From Thermanaerothrix sp034436175 (lineage in GTDB: Bacteria; Chloroflexota; Anaerolineae; Anaerolineales; Anaerolineaceae), in contig CAYRUO010000003.1 of NCBI GenBank assembly GCA_964427505.1, positions 248,001 to 312,000 of the forward strand: 64,000 bases of DNA, written 5' to 3'. This document shows positions 33,993-42,912 of the stretch, piece by piece. The translations under genes and the position numbers were made by a program. How positions within the stretch are numbered: position 1 is the first letter of the stretch; every line of letters starts with the position of its first letter. A model generated the notes under the pieces. That model made no database searches. It saw only the letters and a list, made by a program, of their open reading frames with translations, and was not told the origin of the DNA.

Positions 33993-35714
33993 TTATAAGG
34001 TTATTTCCAGCCACTTTGCCCCATAGGGGGGCAAATGGATTGTGAGAGGATCGGTGATTGGTATCTCTTGCCGGGTTAGTAATTCTACACCTCTTGAGAG
34101 GGTTGTGGAGAGGAAAGTTAGAGGGATATGTAAATGTTGAGGGGCGTTGGTGACATTATGTAGACAGATTACCGCCGAGCGGCCATCAGGGGATCGCCGT
34201 AGTAAACAAAAAACGGCGGGTGAAAGGTTGAGGATAGTTTGCTCGCTATAAGGATCGAAGGCCGGGCTTATCTGTCGGGCTCGTATAAGGTCTAGTAGTC
34301 CGTTCAGTACTCGGGCTCGCCGTGAATCGGGGCGGTGCAGGTCTGCCTCGATTTCAGAAAATAGAAATTTTTGACGATTAATGGCGCGATTGTAGCCTAA
34401 TGCATGCACACCTTCGAGCCAGTTCGATGAGCCAAGTAGGCTGTGAATGTAAATTCCCGGCACGCCGCGCAGCGCTATCAGGATGGCATGGGCTAGCAAG
34501 AAACGCTGGAAGGAGATTTCTTCTGACGTGGGATCGGCAAGGGCGTCATAAAAGGTAATGTTAAGTTCGTATGGGCTCAAACTTCCATCCGGATTGCTTT
34601 TATAAGAAACTAGGCCGCCGCGATCTTTTACTGTCGCAATTATCCGCTCTATCTCTTCCGAGCTCAGAATGCCCCGTGCAGGGTTAATGCCAATGCCGTC
34701 GTGAGACGCAAGAAAATTGAAGTAACTGACCTGAGACGAAGGAAGCTGAAACGCCGAGGCTGCCCATTGACTGAGAGCGGTTGCGTTCCCCGAGTATATT
34801 GTGTGCAGCATAAGGGGAGGCAATGCAAAATTGTAAACCAGGTGGGCTTCGTTATATCCATCCCCGAAATACGACACATTTTCGGTGTGGGGAACATTGG
34901 TTTCGGTGATTAATAATGCCCAGGGAGCGATTTGATCCACGATTGTGCGAAACAGTTGCACCAACCGGTGGGTTTGAGGGAGATGGATGCAAGACGTGCC
35001 GATTTCCTTCCAGACGTAAGCGACGGCATCAAAACGGATGATACGTGCCCCTTGCTCCAAATAGGTCAACAACACATCTATGATTTGGAGAAGGACACGG
35101 GGATTTTTATAGTTCAAGTCCACCTGATCGGCGCTAAAGGTTGTCCAGACCCAAAGTGTTCCTTGAGGGGTTTCAAAAGGAGTTAGCAAAGGTAGGGCAC
35201 GAGGCCGTACAACCGCTGAGAGGTCAGTCCCCGGTGGTGCAGTGATGTAGAAATCTTGGAAAGCGGGATCGCTGTGTAGAAAACCTTGGAACCATGCGTT
35301 TTGCACCGAGGTGTGATTGAGCACCAAATCTACCATCAAAATATATTCTGCCGCCAGGTTTTGGATATCTTCCCACGTTCCAAGTTCAGGATTGACCTGA
35401 TAGAAATCAATGACCGAGAAGCCGTCATCGGATGAGTAAGGGAAAAAAGGCAAGATGTGCAGTCCGGTTATGGTCTCGTCGAGGAAGCGATGACAGAAAG
35501 TTTGCAGGGTCTTGAGGGGTTTTTCGGTGGTGGAGCGGAATTGATCCCCGTAGGTGATGAGGACGGCATCCCGGTGATCCAGAGAGCGAGTTGAAATGTT
35601 CGGGACATGAAAGCGCCGAAGCCGAGCGATCAGTTCAGGAAGCATTTTTTCGGCTACTTCGCTTCCATATAGGAATTCAAGATGCTCGAAGAGAGAAGTG
35701 GGATTAATGTCCAT
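33993..35714 (-). CDS. GH13 subfamily-18 phosphorylase, probable glucosylglycerate phosphorylase
   Basis: This 573-residue protein belongs to the sucrose phosphorylase group. The nucleophile is Asp229 in IIRFDAVAYVW, the acid/base is Glu271 in LLITETNVPH, and the third Asp is in ASHDGIG. HILPFFPYSSDDGFSVIDF is typical of the subfamily. The subfamily contains sucrose, glucosylglycerol and glucosylglycerate phosphorylases. The operon with GpgS points to phosphorolysis of glucosylglycerate, giving glucose-1-phosphate and glycerate. The start overlaps the end of the phosphatase gene by 11 bp. A function as sucrose phosphorylase is the main alternative. Confidence 0.85.
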   Translation of the reverse strand: MDINPTSLFEHLEFLYGSEVAEKMLPELIARLRRFHVPNISTRSLDHRDAVLITYGDQFRSTTEKPLKTLQTFCHRFLDETITGLHILPFFPYSSDDGFSVIDFYQVNPELGTWEDIQNLAAEYILMVDLVLNHTSVQNAWFQGFLHSDPAFQDFYITAPPGTDLSAVVRPRALPLLTPFETPQGTLWVWTTFSADQVDLNYKNPRVLLQIIDVLLTYLEQGARIIRFDAVAYVWKEIGTSCIHLPQTHRLVQLFRTIVDQIAPWALLITETNVPHTENVSYFGDGYNEAHLVYNFALPPLMLHTIYSGNATALSQWAASAFQLPSSQVSYFNFLASHDGIGINPARGILSSEEIERIIATVKDRGGLVSYKSNPDGSLSPYELNITFYDALADPTSEEISFQRFLLAHAILIALRGVPGIYIHSLLGSSNWLEGVHALGYNRAINRQKFLFSEIEADLHRPDSRRARVLNGLLDLIRARQISPAFDPYSEQTILNLSPAVFCLLRRSPDGRSAVICLHNVTNAPQHLHIPLTFLSTTLSRGVELLTRQEIPITDPLTIHLPPYGAKWLEITL

Positions 35715-36312
35715 TGGTTTGAGGTGGCCAGCATAGGATGCTGATCGAGGCGTTCTCGGGGATCAATGAGAAAACACGTTCAAAGGGGTAATTGAATGCC
35801 TGCACAATTAATGTGGCAATGGCTAAACCATGTGAGACCAGCAGCACACGTTGACCGGGAAAGCGTTGAGCAATCTCGTTGGCAACGGCTGTCATGCGCT
35901 GGGCAACTTCCAGAACACTCTCGCCTCCGGGTGGACGAGCGATAAGGGGCTCTTCCTCGCGTTGAGTAAAGTGGCGAGGAAACCGAGCAACGGCTTCAGA
36001 AAAGAGCATTCCTTCCCATTCCCCTTGATGGATCTCGCGCAGGCGTGCATCTACGATGATCGGGCATCGAACGCGCTCACCGATGATTTGGGCCGTTTGG
36101 TAGGCACGGGTGAGATCGCTGGTAAAGATGGCGGAGAAGGTCTTCCCGTCTAAAACGGTAGCAAGATGCTGGGCTTGTTTCACCCCTGTTGCATTTAAGG
36201 GAATATCGGTTTGGCCCTGATAGCGTCCTTCTAGGTTCCAATCCGTTTGGCCATGGCGGATAGCCCAAATTTCACATTGAGAAGGATGGCAGGAATATTC
36301 AGGAGCCGGCAT
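35704..36312 (-). CDS. Histidine phosphatase, probable glucosyl-3-phosphoglycerate phosphatase
   Basis: This protein of about 202 residues belongs to the phosphoglycerate-mutase-like superfamily. It has the catalytic motif IRHGQTDWN, a second Arg/Glu region (SDLTRAYQTA, EGMLF) and the late His in VLLVSHGLAI. Mycobacterial GpgP is of the same superfamily, and the gene follows gpgS directly, so it probably removes phosphate from glucosyl-3-phosphoglycerate. I chose the ATG at 36312, which overlaps the gpgS stop by 14 bp; the longer start at 36345 is possible. Other substrates cannot be excluded. Confidence 0.82.
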   Translation of the reverse strand: MPAPEYSCHPSQCEIWAIRHGQTDWNLEGRYQGQTDIPLNATGVKQAQHLATVLDGKTFSAIFTSDLTRAYQTAQIIGERVRCPIIVDARLREIHQGEWEGMLFSEAVARFPRHFTQREEEPLIARPPGGESVLEVAQRMTAVANEIAQRFPGQRVLLVSHGLAIATLIVQAFNYPFERVFSLIPENASISILCWPPQTNGH

Positions 36313-38098
36313 GTGGATGTTTCTCCAAATACTCGGGGATTTCAATCATAGGTGGGCGTTCTTGCTCAACCACTTCTTGGACCAAAAGCGAATAGCGACC
36401 TTCCTCATAACGGATAAATTTCATGGATTTATTTACTTCTTCCAGAATAGGGAAGTGATAACGCTGCTCCAATTTTCGGATAAAGGCTTGCAGAATCAGG
36501 AAAGACATGCGACTTAAGGCTTCGAGGGGTTGGTTATGATGGATGCGTTCCTGAAGGTCTACCTGAGCGATGCTAGAGAGCCCAAAATGCTCAAAGACAT
36601 CAATCAGCAGACCGGTTTCAACGCCGTACCCGGAAAAGAAAGGCAATCGTTCTAGTGCGCGGCGTCGGCCCCCATATTCACCCGAAAGTGGTTGGATAAC
36701 ACCAGAAAGTTCAGGGTAGAACATGTTGATCAAAGGGCGGGCAGTTAGTTCTGTAACCCGGCCACCCCCTGTGGCTTGGATCTTTTCGCCCTCTCGAATG
36801 GGGCGGCGGTAGAACCCTTTAACGAACTGGATTTGGGGGAAGTGAAGCAGTGGTCCTAAGATGCCATAAACAAACCGAGGATGGATATTGACAATATCCG
36901 TATCAATCCAAACAATAATGTCGCCCTTGGTGACATAGAGGCTTTTCCATAACGCTTCACCTTTGCCGCGGCGGGCACCGTATTTGGGCAACACTTCTTG
37001 ATGAATATATACCGGGATGCCCAGTTCAGCGGCAATTTCCCGCGTTCTATCGGTGGAGTTGGAATCCATAAGCACAATTTCATCCAACAATGGCACTTGT
37101 TCCATGAGCGCGGATTTGACGCAAGAAATGACTTGCCCAACGGTTTCCTCCTCGTTGAGAGCCGGAAGCGCAAGGCTGATGGTCACGTTTTGTTTTTCTT
37201 TGAGAGCGACCAGTTCGTGCAGGTTGGCAAATTCATCCGCGTGGAAGGTGTTTTCGGCAAACCATTTGTCTACGAGCACCGAGATGGCTTTGTAGCCAAT
37301 GCGCTCACTTTCTGGTCCACTCCATAGTTCTGGTACCGGTTGTGCACTTTTAACCACCACGACCGAACAAGTCGCCTGATTGAGGAGACTTTCGGCGGTT
37401 GATCCCAATCCGCTGGTTTCGGGAGTCGGGCGGGCGGCAGCACCAATTATCAGAAGGTCGGCTTGGCGCGATTCTTCTAGAATGGTCTGGGCAGGCTGAT
37501 CAGATGCCGCTGTTTTGTAGGTTAGGTCGCGGAAACTGGGCAAGATACGGGCTAATCCGCGGAATGGCCCTTCGATTTGACTGCGCTCTGGTCCGACCAG
37601 GTGTAAAGCGGTAAGGCGAAAATCGTGAAGCCCTAGTGCCAAGCGAAGGCTCAATTCGGCATGGGGACCGCCGCGCAGGGGGAGCAACACATTACCGTAA
37701 TGCTCCGGCCAGGGGCCGCGAATTAGGGCTAAATTACAAGGTGTGGAGGATAGAACCTCGTGAAGGGTGAACGCGCCCTGGAAATGATAGGGAATTTCGA
37801 GAAGCAACAAGTCGGGAAGATCTGACTCCAAGTATTGGCGCAGGGATGGCCACCCTGCCGATTCGGGTAAGACCTGAATACGGACATTGGGACCAATGGA
37901 TTCCTGCCATTTACTCAACTCTTTTCGCTTTTGACGGGGTGAATGCACTCTCTCACCGTGGGGAGAAGAAGAGAGCGGGTATAGTGTGATCTCCCCTCCC
38001 AGTTCGCGGGCCAAGTTCAGGGCATTTGGGGGCAGAGTATGGCCTATTACGGGAATGGCAATGCGCCGAAAGGGAATGAAACGTTTTGGGGTTAGCAT
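36299..38098 (-). CDS. gpgS: UspA-UspA-glucosyl-3-phosphoglycerate synthase fusion
   Basis: This protein of about 599 residues has two universal stress protein domains (about 1-125 and 130-255; nucleotide-site remnant GLGSTAES in the second) fused to a GT81 glycosyltransferase (about 275-599). The GT part has ALPALNEEETVGQV, MDSNSTDRT, the DXD-like WIDTDIVNIHP and LSGEYGGRR, all characteristic of GpgS, which joins UDP-glucose and 3-phosphoglycerate. I chose the ATG at 38098 because GGAGG lies 5 nt upstream and it overlaps the GT4 stop codon. The ordinary enzyme lacks the UspA part. Confidence 0.9.
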   Translation of the reverse strand: MLTPKRFIPFRRIAIPVIGHTLPPNALNLARELGGEITLYPLSSSPHGERVHSPRQKRKELSKWQESIGPNVRIQVLPESAGWPSLRQYLESDLPDLLLLEIPYHFQGAFTLHEVLSSTPCNLALIRGPWPEHYGNVLLPLRGGPHAELSLRLALGLHDFRLTALHLVGPERSQIEGPFRGLARILPSFRDLTYKTAASDQPAQTILEESRQADLLIIGAAARPTPETSGLGSTAESLLNQATCSVVVVKSAQPVPELWSGPESERIGYKAISVLVDKWFAENTFHADEFANLHELVALKEKQNVTISLALPALNEEETVGQVISCVKSALMEQVPLLDEIVLMDSNSTDRTREIAAELGIPVYIHQEVLPKYGARRGKGEALWKSLYVTKGDIIVWIDTDIVNIHPRFVYGILGPLLHFPQIQFVKGFYRRPIREGEKIQATGGGRVTELTARPLINMFYPELSGVIQPLSGEYGGRRRALERLPFFSGYGVETGLLIDVFEHFGLSSIAQVDLQERIHHNQPLEALSRMSFLILQAFIRKLEQRYHFPILEEVNKSMKFIRYEEGRYSLLVQEVVEQERPPMIEIPEYLEKHPHAGS

Positions 38099-39315
38099 AA
38101 GCCCTCCAAAAGTGGGGCAATTTGACGTTGGTAGACGACCTCCCACGAGAAATTAAGGCGCACGCGACATCGTACCCGGTAAAGCGGATCACGCTCAAGG
38201 CGTTCCTGAATGGCTTGAGCGATAACCTCGGCTGAGGTTTCGGGCTGGAAATAGAAAGCGTCATCTTGGGCGATGGCACGAAGCGGTGGGATCTCGGTGC
38301 AGAAAATAGGCAATCGGCTTATCCCCGCTTCTAGCAAGGGAATGCCAAACCCTTCTTCGCGGCTGGTCAGTAAAAGTGCGTCAGCTAAACGATAGAGATC
38401 GGCAATGACGACATCACTCACCCCATCGGGGTAATCCTCAGCCAAAAAGTGTACAGCCGTTTCGAGCCCTAACGCGGTGCGCAAGGCAAGCAGGCTTTGA
38501 TAATACGCCAAATTTTCGGGGTTGTGAGCGCCCGGCGGTCCGGTAACGATGAGTCTGGATGACGGAAGATGCTCATGCAATGCGCTCATGATATGAAGGG
38601 CCTGTTCCAGGTTCTTGCGACGGGTGATTCGCACCGGACAAAGTAGGATGGGCATGGCGGAAGCCAACCCTAGACGCTCGAAGATGGTTTTAGATTCATT
38701 GGAAAGCCCTAAGAATTCAGCCTGCTCGATGCCGGCTGGAATGACATGGATCGCCTCAAGGGGCAATCCACTTAGTTGACTCCACTCGAGGCGGCGGGCT
38801 TCAGAGACAACGACCTGAATGGTTCCTGGCCAGGCTTGGCGCAAAAGATCCCATGGCCAGCCCGGATGCAATTCACCTTGATAGCGTGCGGCGGTCCACG
38901 CCAAATCGTGATGCCATAATATAGCCCGTTTGGGCATGCCGCGTTGAATCAGGCGGTGGAGAGCGATGGTAAGCGGTAGATTTTTGTGTTGCGTAGCCAC
39001 ATTGTGGGCGATGAGGACGTCGGTTTGCTCCAGTTGGGGTTCCAACGTCTTTTCAATTTCGGTTACTAATGCTTCTAAATTTTCCGGAATGATCCCCTGA
39101 TCCAATTTCTGTTTGATGGTAAGGATTTGCGGGTGGCGAGAATCAATTAATGGGATAATATGCACCGAAATGCGCGAATCCCAGGTTTCACCCCGCCCGG
39201 CTAGAATCACAACCTGATGACCGGCTTTGAGGAAGTAACTGGCTTGACGAGCCATCACGGCTTCTACACCACCAATCACAGGTGGTGCAGCATAATGGAG
39301 TAACGTGATGCGCAT
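38092..39315 (-). CDS. GT4-family glycosyltransferase
   Basis: This 407-residue GT-B glycosyltransferase has the N-terminal motif YAAPPVIGGVEAVMARQA, a donor-site region PVRITRRKNLEQAL and the EX7E-type segment SREEGFGIPLLEAG. There is no membrane segment. It is the first gene of the glucosylglycerate operon. GT4 enzymes include the mannosylglucosylglycerate synthases known from Petrotoga, so it may extend glucosylglycerate with a second sugar. That role is inferred from context only; a cell-envelope sugar transfer is possible. Confidence 0.85.
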   Translation of the reverse strand: MRITLLHYAAPPVIGGVEAVMARQASYFLKAGHQVVILAGRGETWDSRISVHIIPLIDSRHPQILTIKQKLDQGIIPENLEALVTEIEKTLEPQLEQTDVLIAHNVATQHKNLPLTIALHRLIQRGMPKRAILWHHDLAWTAARYQGELHPGWPWDLLRQAWPGTIQVVVSEARRLEWSQLSGLPLEAIHVIPAGIEQAEFLGLSNESKTIFERLGLASAMPILLCPVRITRRKNLEQALHIMSALHEHLPSSRLIVTGPPGAHNPENLAYYQSLLALRTALGLETAVHFLAEDYPDGVSDVVIADLYRLADALLLTSREEGFGIPLLEAGISRLPIFCTEIPPLRAIAQDDAFYFQPETSAEVIAQAIQERLERDPLYRVRCRVRLNFSWEVVYQRQIAPLLEGLC

Positions 39316-39344
39316 GACCGTATCCCTTATATCCTTTATTGGAG

Positions 39345-39372
39345 TTTATCGTGAATAATGAAAGTTTGTCAA
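39345..39372 (-). promoter_or_regulatory. Promoter of the glucosylglycerate operon
   Basis: Read on the minus strand, TTGACA (39367-39372) is perfect and GATAAA (39345-39350) matches four of six positions, with a 16-bp spacer. The start would lie near 39338, about 23 nt before the GT4 start codon. Confidence 0.6.
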
Positions 39373-39395
39373 ATGGTCTTTCTCGAACCCGAAAG

Positions 39396-39421
39396 TTGAG
39401 GGTGTGTTCTCGTGCTATAAT
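39396..39421 (+). promoter_or_regulatory. Candidate promoter of the cysteine desulfurase operon
   Basis: A perfect TATAAT lies at 39416-39421. The best upstream match, TTGAGG at 39396, is only 14 bp away, so the -35 box is uncertain. The gene start lies 50 bp downstream. The element is back to back with the glucosylglycerate promoter. Confidence 0.45.
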
Positions 39422-39470
39422 CGAAAATCGTTAGAATGATGTATCCTTAGTGTTACTTGGGAGTCTTGTT

Positions 39471-40643
39471 ATGGCCTGGCAGGAACGAATCTACTTGGAT
39501 TATGCGGCAACGACGCCTGTGGATGAGCGTGTTATTCAGGCGATGTTGCCTTTCTTTAGCCGTAACTTCGGCAATCCTTCTTCTGTTCATTTTGAAGGAC
39601 AGCAAGCCGAGGCTGCACTTGAAGAGGCGCGTGAACGAATAGCACAAGCGCTCGGGGCTAAACCTCGCGAGATTATTTTCACCTCAGGCGGCACGGAAAG
39701 CGATAACCTGGCCGTGCGAGGACTTGCGCTGGCAGAACGTCAACGGCGCGGAGCCACGCGTATTTTAATCACGCCGGTTGAACACCATGCGGTTTCTGCT
39801 ACGGCACATCAGTTGCGAGATGTATTTGGCTTTAACGTTGAATATATCCCGGTGGATTCTCATGGGCAAGTTGATCCGGATGATTTGCGCGCTCTAATCA
39901 ACAGGGATACGGCACTGGTTTCGGTGATTTATGCCAATAATGAGATTGGGACCATAAATCCCATTGCTGAAATTGCAAAAATTTGTCGTGAGAAGAATGT
40001 GCCCTTCCACACCGATGCTGTGCAAGCGGTGGCTCATTTGAGGTTGGATATGGAGTCTTTAGGGGTTAACGCTCTTTCGCTGGGGGCGCATAAGTTCTAT
40101 GGGCCCAAGGGGGTTGGTGCACTTTATTTGCGCGGGGGAACCTCTATCCTCCCAACGCAAACCGGTGGGGCTCAGGAAAACGGCTTGCGCGCTGGTACGG
40201 AAAATATCCCTCTAATCGTAGGGATGGCAGAAGCGCTGAGCCTAGTGGGAGAGGATTTGGAACGCGAATCAGAACGCCTGAGAACGTTGCGGGATCGGCT
40301 GATCGAAGGTGTGTTGACGACCATTCCGCGGGCTCGTCTTACCGGGCATCCTACTCAACGCTTGTCCAACCACGCCTCATTTGCTTTTGAGCATGTAGAT
40401 GCCAATAGTCTCTTAATGCACCTGGATCATGCAGGCTTTGCGTGTTCATCGGGTTCGGCGTGTAAAACTGGGAACCCTGAACCCTCTGAGGTTTTGCAAG
40501 CAATTGGCTTGACACCACAGTGGGCTATGGGGGGCTTGCGGGTGACCCTGGGAAGAGGAACCTCTCAGGACCATATCGAACGTTTTTTAGAGGTTTTGCC
40601 TCAGATGGTAGAAAAGTGTCGCGTAATCAGTAAGGTTCATTAA
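39471..40643 (+). CDS. Cysteine desulfurase (NifS/IscS-like)
   Basis: This 390-residue PLP enzyme takes sulfur from cysteine. Motifs are IYLDYAATTPVDERV at the N-terminus, PLP Lys in SLGAHKFYGPKG and the persulfide Cys in the loop CSSGSACKTG. The start at 39471 has TGGGAG upstream; a weak upstream start at 39450 would only add leader residues. The next gene is mnmA, which needs persulfide sulfur for 2-thiouridine in tRNA, so this enzyme probably supplies it, as well as Fe-S clusters. No iscU or sufU is adjacent. Confidence 0.93.
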   Translation: MAWQERIYLDYAATTPVDERVIQAMLPFFSRNFGNPSSVHFEGQQAEAALEEARERIAQALGAKPREIIFTSGGTESDNLAVRGLALAERQRRGATRILITPVEHHAVSATAHQLRDVFGFNVEYIPVDSHGQVDPDDLRALINRDTALVSVIYANNEIGTINPIAEIAKICREKNVPFHTDAVQAVAHLRLDMESLGVNALSLGAHKFYGPKGVGALYLRGGTSILPTQTGGAQENGLRAGTENIPLIVGMAEALSLVGEDLERESERLRTLRDRLIEGVLTTIPRARLTGHPTQRLSNHASFAFEHVDANSLLMHLDHAGFACSSGSACKTGNPEPSEVLQAIGLTPQWAMGGLRVTLGRGTSQDHIERFLEVLPQMVEKCRVISKVH

Positions 40644-40665
40644 CCGTTTTATGGAGACGCCTCGG

Positions 40666-41742
40666 ATGCGTAAGGTTGTCGTGGCAATGAGCGGCGGGGT
40701 AGATTCCTCAGTCGCTGCGGCTTTATTGGTTGAACAGGGCTATGATGTTGTCGGGATGATGCTACGTCTATGGAGTGAACCCGGAAAAGAAGATTTAAAC
40801 CGCTGTTGCACGCCGGATGCGATGATGATGGCGCGGCGAGTCGCCGCAAAACTGGGTATCCCGTTTTACGTGATTGATGTTAGGGAGAAGTTCCGTGAGT
40901 GGGTCGTGGGAGCGTTCATCCAGGGCTATGTGGCCGGGATGACACCTAACCCTTGCCTGGTTTGCAATCGGCGCATCCGGTGGGGGGTGCTTTTACAACA
41001 AGCCTTATCTTTGGGTGCAGAATGGTTGGCAACTGGCCATTATGCGCGGATAGGCCAAGATGAACGGGGACGCTTTTTACTTTTGCGCAGTTTGGATACT
41101 TCCAAAGACCAATCTTACGTTCTAAGCGTATTAGGACAAGAAGAACTGCGCCATACCTTACTGCCTATTGGTGAGTTTACCAAGCCTCAAGTTCGTGACT
41201 TGGCGAGAAAATATGGGCTGCCTGTCGCAGAACGTTCAGAAAGCCAGGATCTGTGTTTTTTGGCCGGTGAGGATTATCGCGATTTTTTAATGCGTCATGC
41301 TCCGGAAGCATTCCGTCCTGGGCTTATTGTTAATCGGAGAGGTGAGGTTTTGGGGGAGCACAAAGGATTAGCGTTTTACACCATTGGCCAGCGCAAGGGA
41401 TTGGGAATTGCATCTTCCCAGCCTTTGTACGTAATAGATAAGGATTTACAACAAAATCTCTTGATCGTCGGCCCTCAGGAAGATCTGGGAAAGCGCGTTT
41501 TGCATGCTGCGCCGGTGAATTGGATTCTGGGTGAGCCACCCGCAGAACAATTCCGCGCAGAGGTCAAAATTCGTTATACGGCTTCTCCACTCGAGGCCAC
41601 CGTCGTTGTTGAGACTCCACAGCAGGTGCGGGTGGAATTTGATCAACCGGTGCGAGATATTACGCCAGGACAACGGGCGGTTTTCTATCAAGACGATATC
41701 GTCTTGGGGGGTGGAATGATCATTTCTGCTTCAACACCGTGA
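40666..41742 (+). CDS. mnmA: tRNA-specific 2-thiouridylase
   Basis: This 358-residue enzyme thiolates U34 of Lys, Glu and Gln tRNAs. It has the PP-loop AMSGGVDSS, the catalytic Cys in NPCLVCNRR and the second Cys in SQDLCFL, with KDQSYVL between. I prefer the ATG at 40666, which has GGAG nine bases upstream, over an ATG at 40651. It lies 22 bp after the desulfurase gene and forms an operon with it. Confidence 0.94.
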   Translation: MRKVVVAMSGGVDSSVAAALLVEQGYDVVGMMLRLWSEPGKEDLNRCCTPDAMMMARRVAAKLGIPFYVIDVREKFREWVVGAFIQGYVAGMTPNPCLVCNRRIRWGVLLQQALSLGAEWLATGHYARIGQDERGRFLLLRSLDTSKDQSYVLSVLGQEELRHTLLPIGEFTKPQVRDLARKYGLPVAERSESQDLCFLAGEDYRDFLMRHAPEAFRPGLIVNRRGEVLGEHKGLAFYTIGQRKGLGIASSQPLYVIDKDLQQNLLIVGPQEDLGKRVLHAAPVNWILGEPPAEQFRAEVKIRYTASPLEATVVVETPQQVRVEFDQPVRDITPGQRAVFYQDDIVLGGGMIISASTP

Positions 41743-41752
41743 GGTATTCGCC

Positions 41753-42034
41753 ATGACTCTTCAAAGTGTGATCCTGGGGACATGCGTGGCTACGTTACTG
41801 GGTGCGCTATTTCACCTGTGGCGAGGGGGAAATTGGGTGCATTTGGTTGTCTATCTAATCGCCGCTAACCTAGGTTTTTGGATTGGTCACTGGGTAGCCG
41901 GTGCGGTATCATGGAATGCCGGCCGGATCGGACCGTTAAATTTAACTGGCGCTGTTGGAGGCAGTGTCTTGTTCCTGCTCATCGCTTATTGGCTGGCCCG
42001 AGTTGATCCTTATCAAGGAGGACGGCAATCGTGA
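41753..42034 (+). CDS. Small hypothetical membrane protein
   Basis: This 93-residue protein has three hydrophobic helices (about 5-22, 27-50 and 63-83) separated by short loops rich in Gly and Trp. I do not recognise it. TGAGG precedes the ATG. It lies 10 bp after mnmA and overlaps the start of the next gene by 4 bp, so it is translated with its neighbours. The function is unknown. Confidence 0.75.
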   Translation: MTLQSVILGTCVATLLGALFHLWRGGNWVHLVVYLIAANLGFWIGHWVAGAVSWNAGRIGPLNLTGAVGGSVLFLLIAYWLARVDPYQGGRQS

Positions 42035-42912
42035 CCTGGAATCTTCGCTCTTCCCAAATCCAGGCGGATGATCTGGTGTATTTGATAAGTCAGCGGCGAA
42101 AAACGTTTATTCTGCGTCTGGAGCCAGGGGGAGAATTTCATAGTCATCGAGGGATTATTAAACACGATGAAATTATCGGTAAACCCTGGGGGGTGCGGGT
42201 TACCAGTCATATGGGGGAGTCTTTTTTAGTGTTACAACCCTCTCTGGCGGACCTTATCCGTGAACTGCCGCGAACCACTCAAATCCTCTATCCTAAGGAT
42301 ATTGGGTTAATCCTGGTCAACATGAGTATTGGGGAAGGCCAACATATTGTTGAAGCGGGCACGGGCTCAGGCTCTCTGACCTGCGCCTTCGCATTTGCGG
42401 TAGGTTCTGGTGGCAGAGTGACCAGTTACGATGTACGCGAGGATGTTCAACGCTTGGCGTTAAAAAATTTGCAGCGCTTGGGATTGGAAAATCGGGTTAC
42501 CCTAAAACTCAAAGATATTGCTCAGGGCTTTGATGAGCATGACGTGGATGCGCTTTTCCTCGATGTTCCCAATCCGCAAGATTACGTGGAACAAGCCCGC
42601 CAGGCGCTTAAGCCGGGAGGGTTTTTCGGCAGCATTCTTCCCACTACCAATCAGGTGTCGCGACTGGTGTCTGCGTTAAGAGCACAGGCATTTGATCTTA
42701 TCGAGGTGTGTGAAGTTTTGCTGCGCCACTATAAACCCGAACCAGAGCGGTTGCGCCCGGTGGATCGCATGGTAGCACACACCGGTTTCCTCATCTTTGC
42801 ACGAGCCGTGCAGTCGGGAAGTGCTTTTACACCAGGATCCCCCGGGATGAGGGATGGTGAGGTTCTGGATATGATTCCTCTTGAAGAAAATGGCGAGGAA
42901 GAAGACGAATAA
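42031..42912 (+). CDS. tRNA (adenine-58-N1)-methyltransferase, TrmI-like
   Basis: This 293-residue Rossmann-fold methyltransferase has the SAM motif VEAGTGSGSLT, an N-terminal beta-rich domain, and DALFLDVPNPQDYVEQA as the catalytic region. The organisation matches TrmI/Trm61. The GTG start follows AAGGAGG (42015-42021) and overlaps the upstream stop. A C-terminal acidic tail (EENGEEEDE) ends the protein. It joins other tRNA modification genes in the same operon. Confidence 0.88.
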   Translation: MTWNLRSSQIQADDLVYLISQRRKTFILRLEPGGEFHSHRGIIKHDEIIGKPWGVRVTSHMGESFLVLQPSLADLIRELPRTTQILYPKDIGLILVNMSIGEGQHIVEAGTGSGSLTCAFAFAVGSGGRVTSYDVREDVQRLALKNLQRLGLENRVTLKLKDIAQGFDEHDVDALFLDVPNPQDYVEQARQALKPGGFFGSILPTTNQVSRLVSALRAQAFDLIEVCEVLLRHYKPEPERLRPVDRMVAHTGFLIFARAVQSGSAFTPGSPGMRDGEVLDMIPLEENGEEEDE

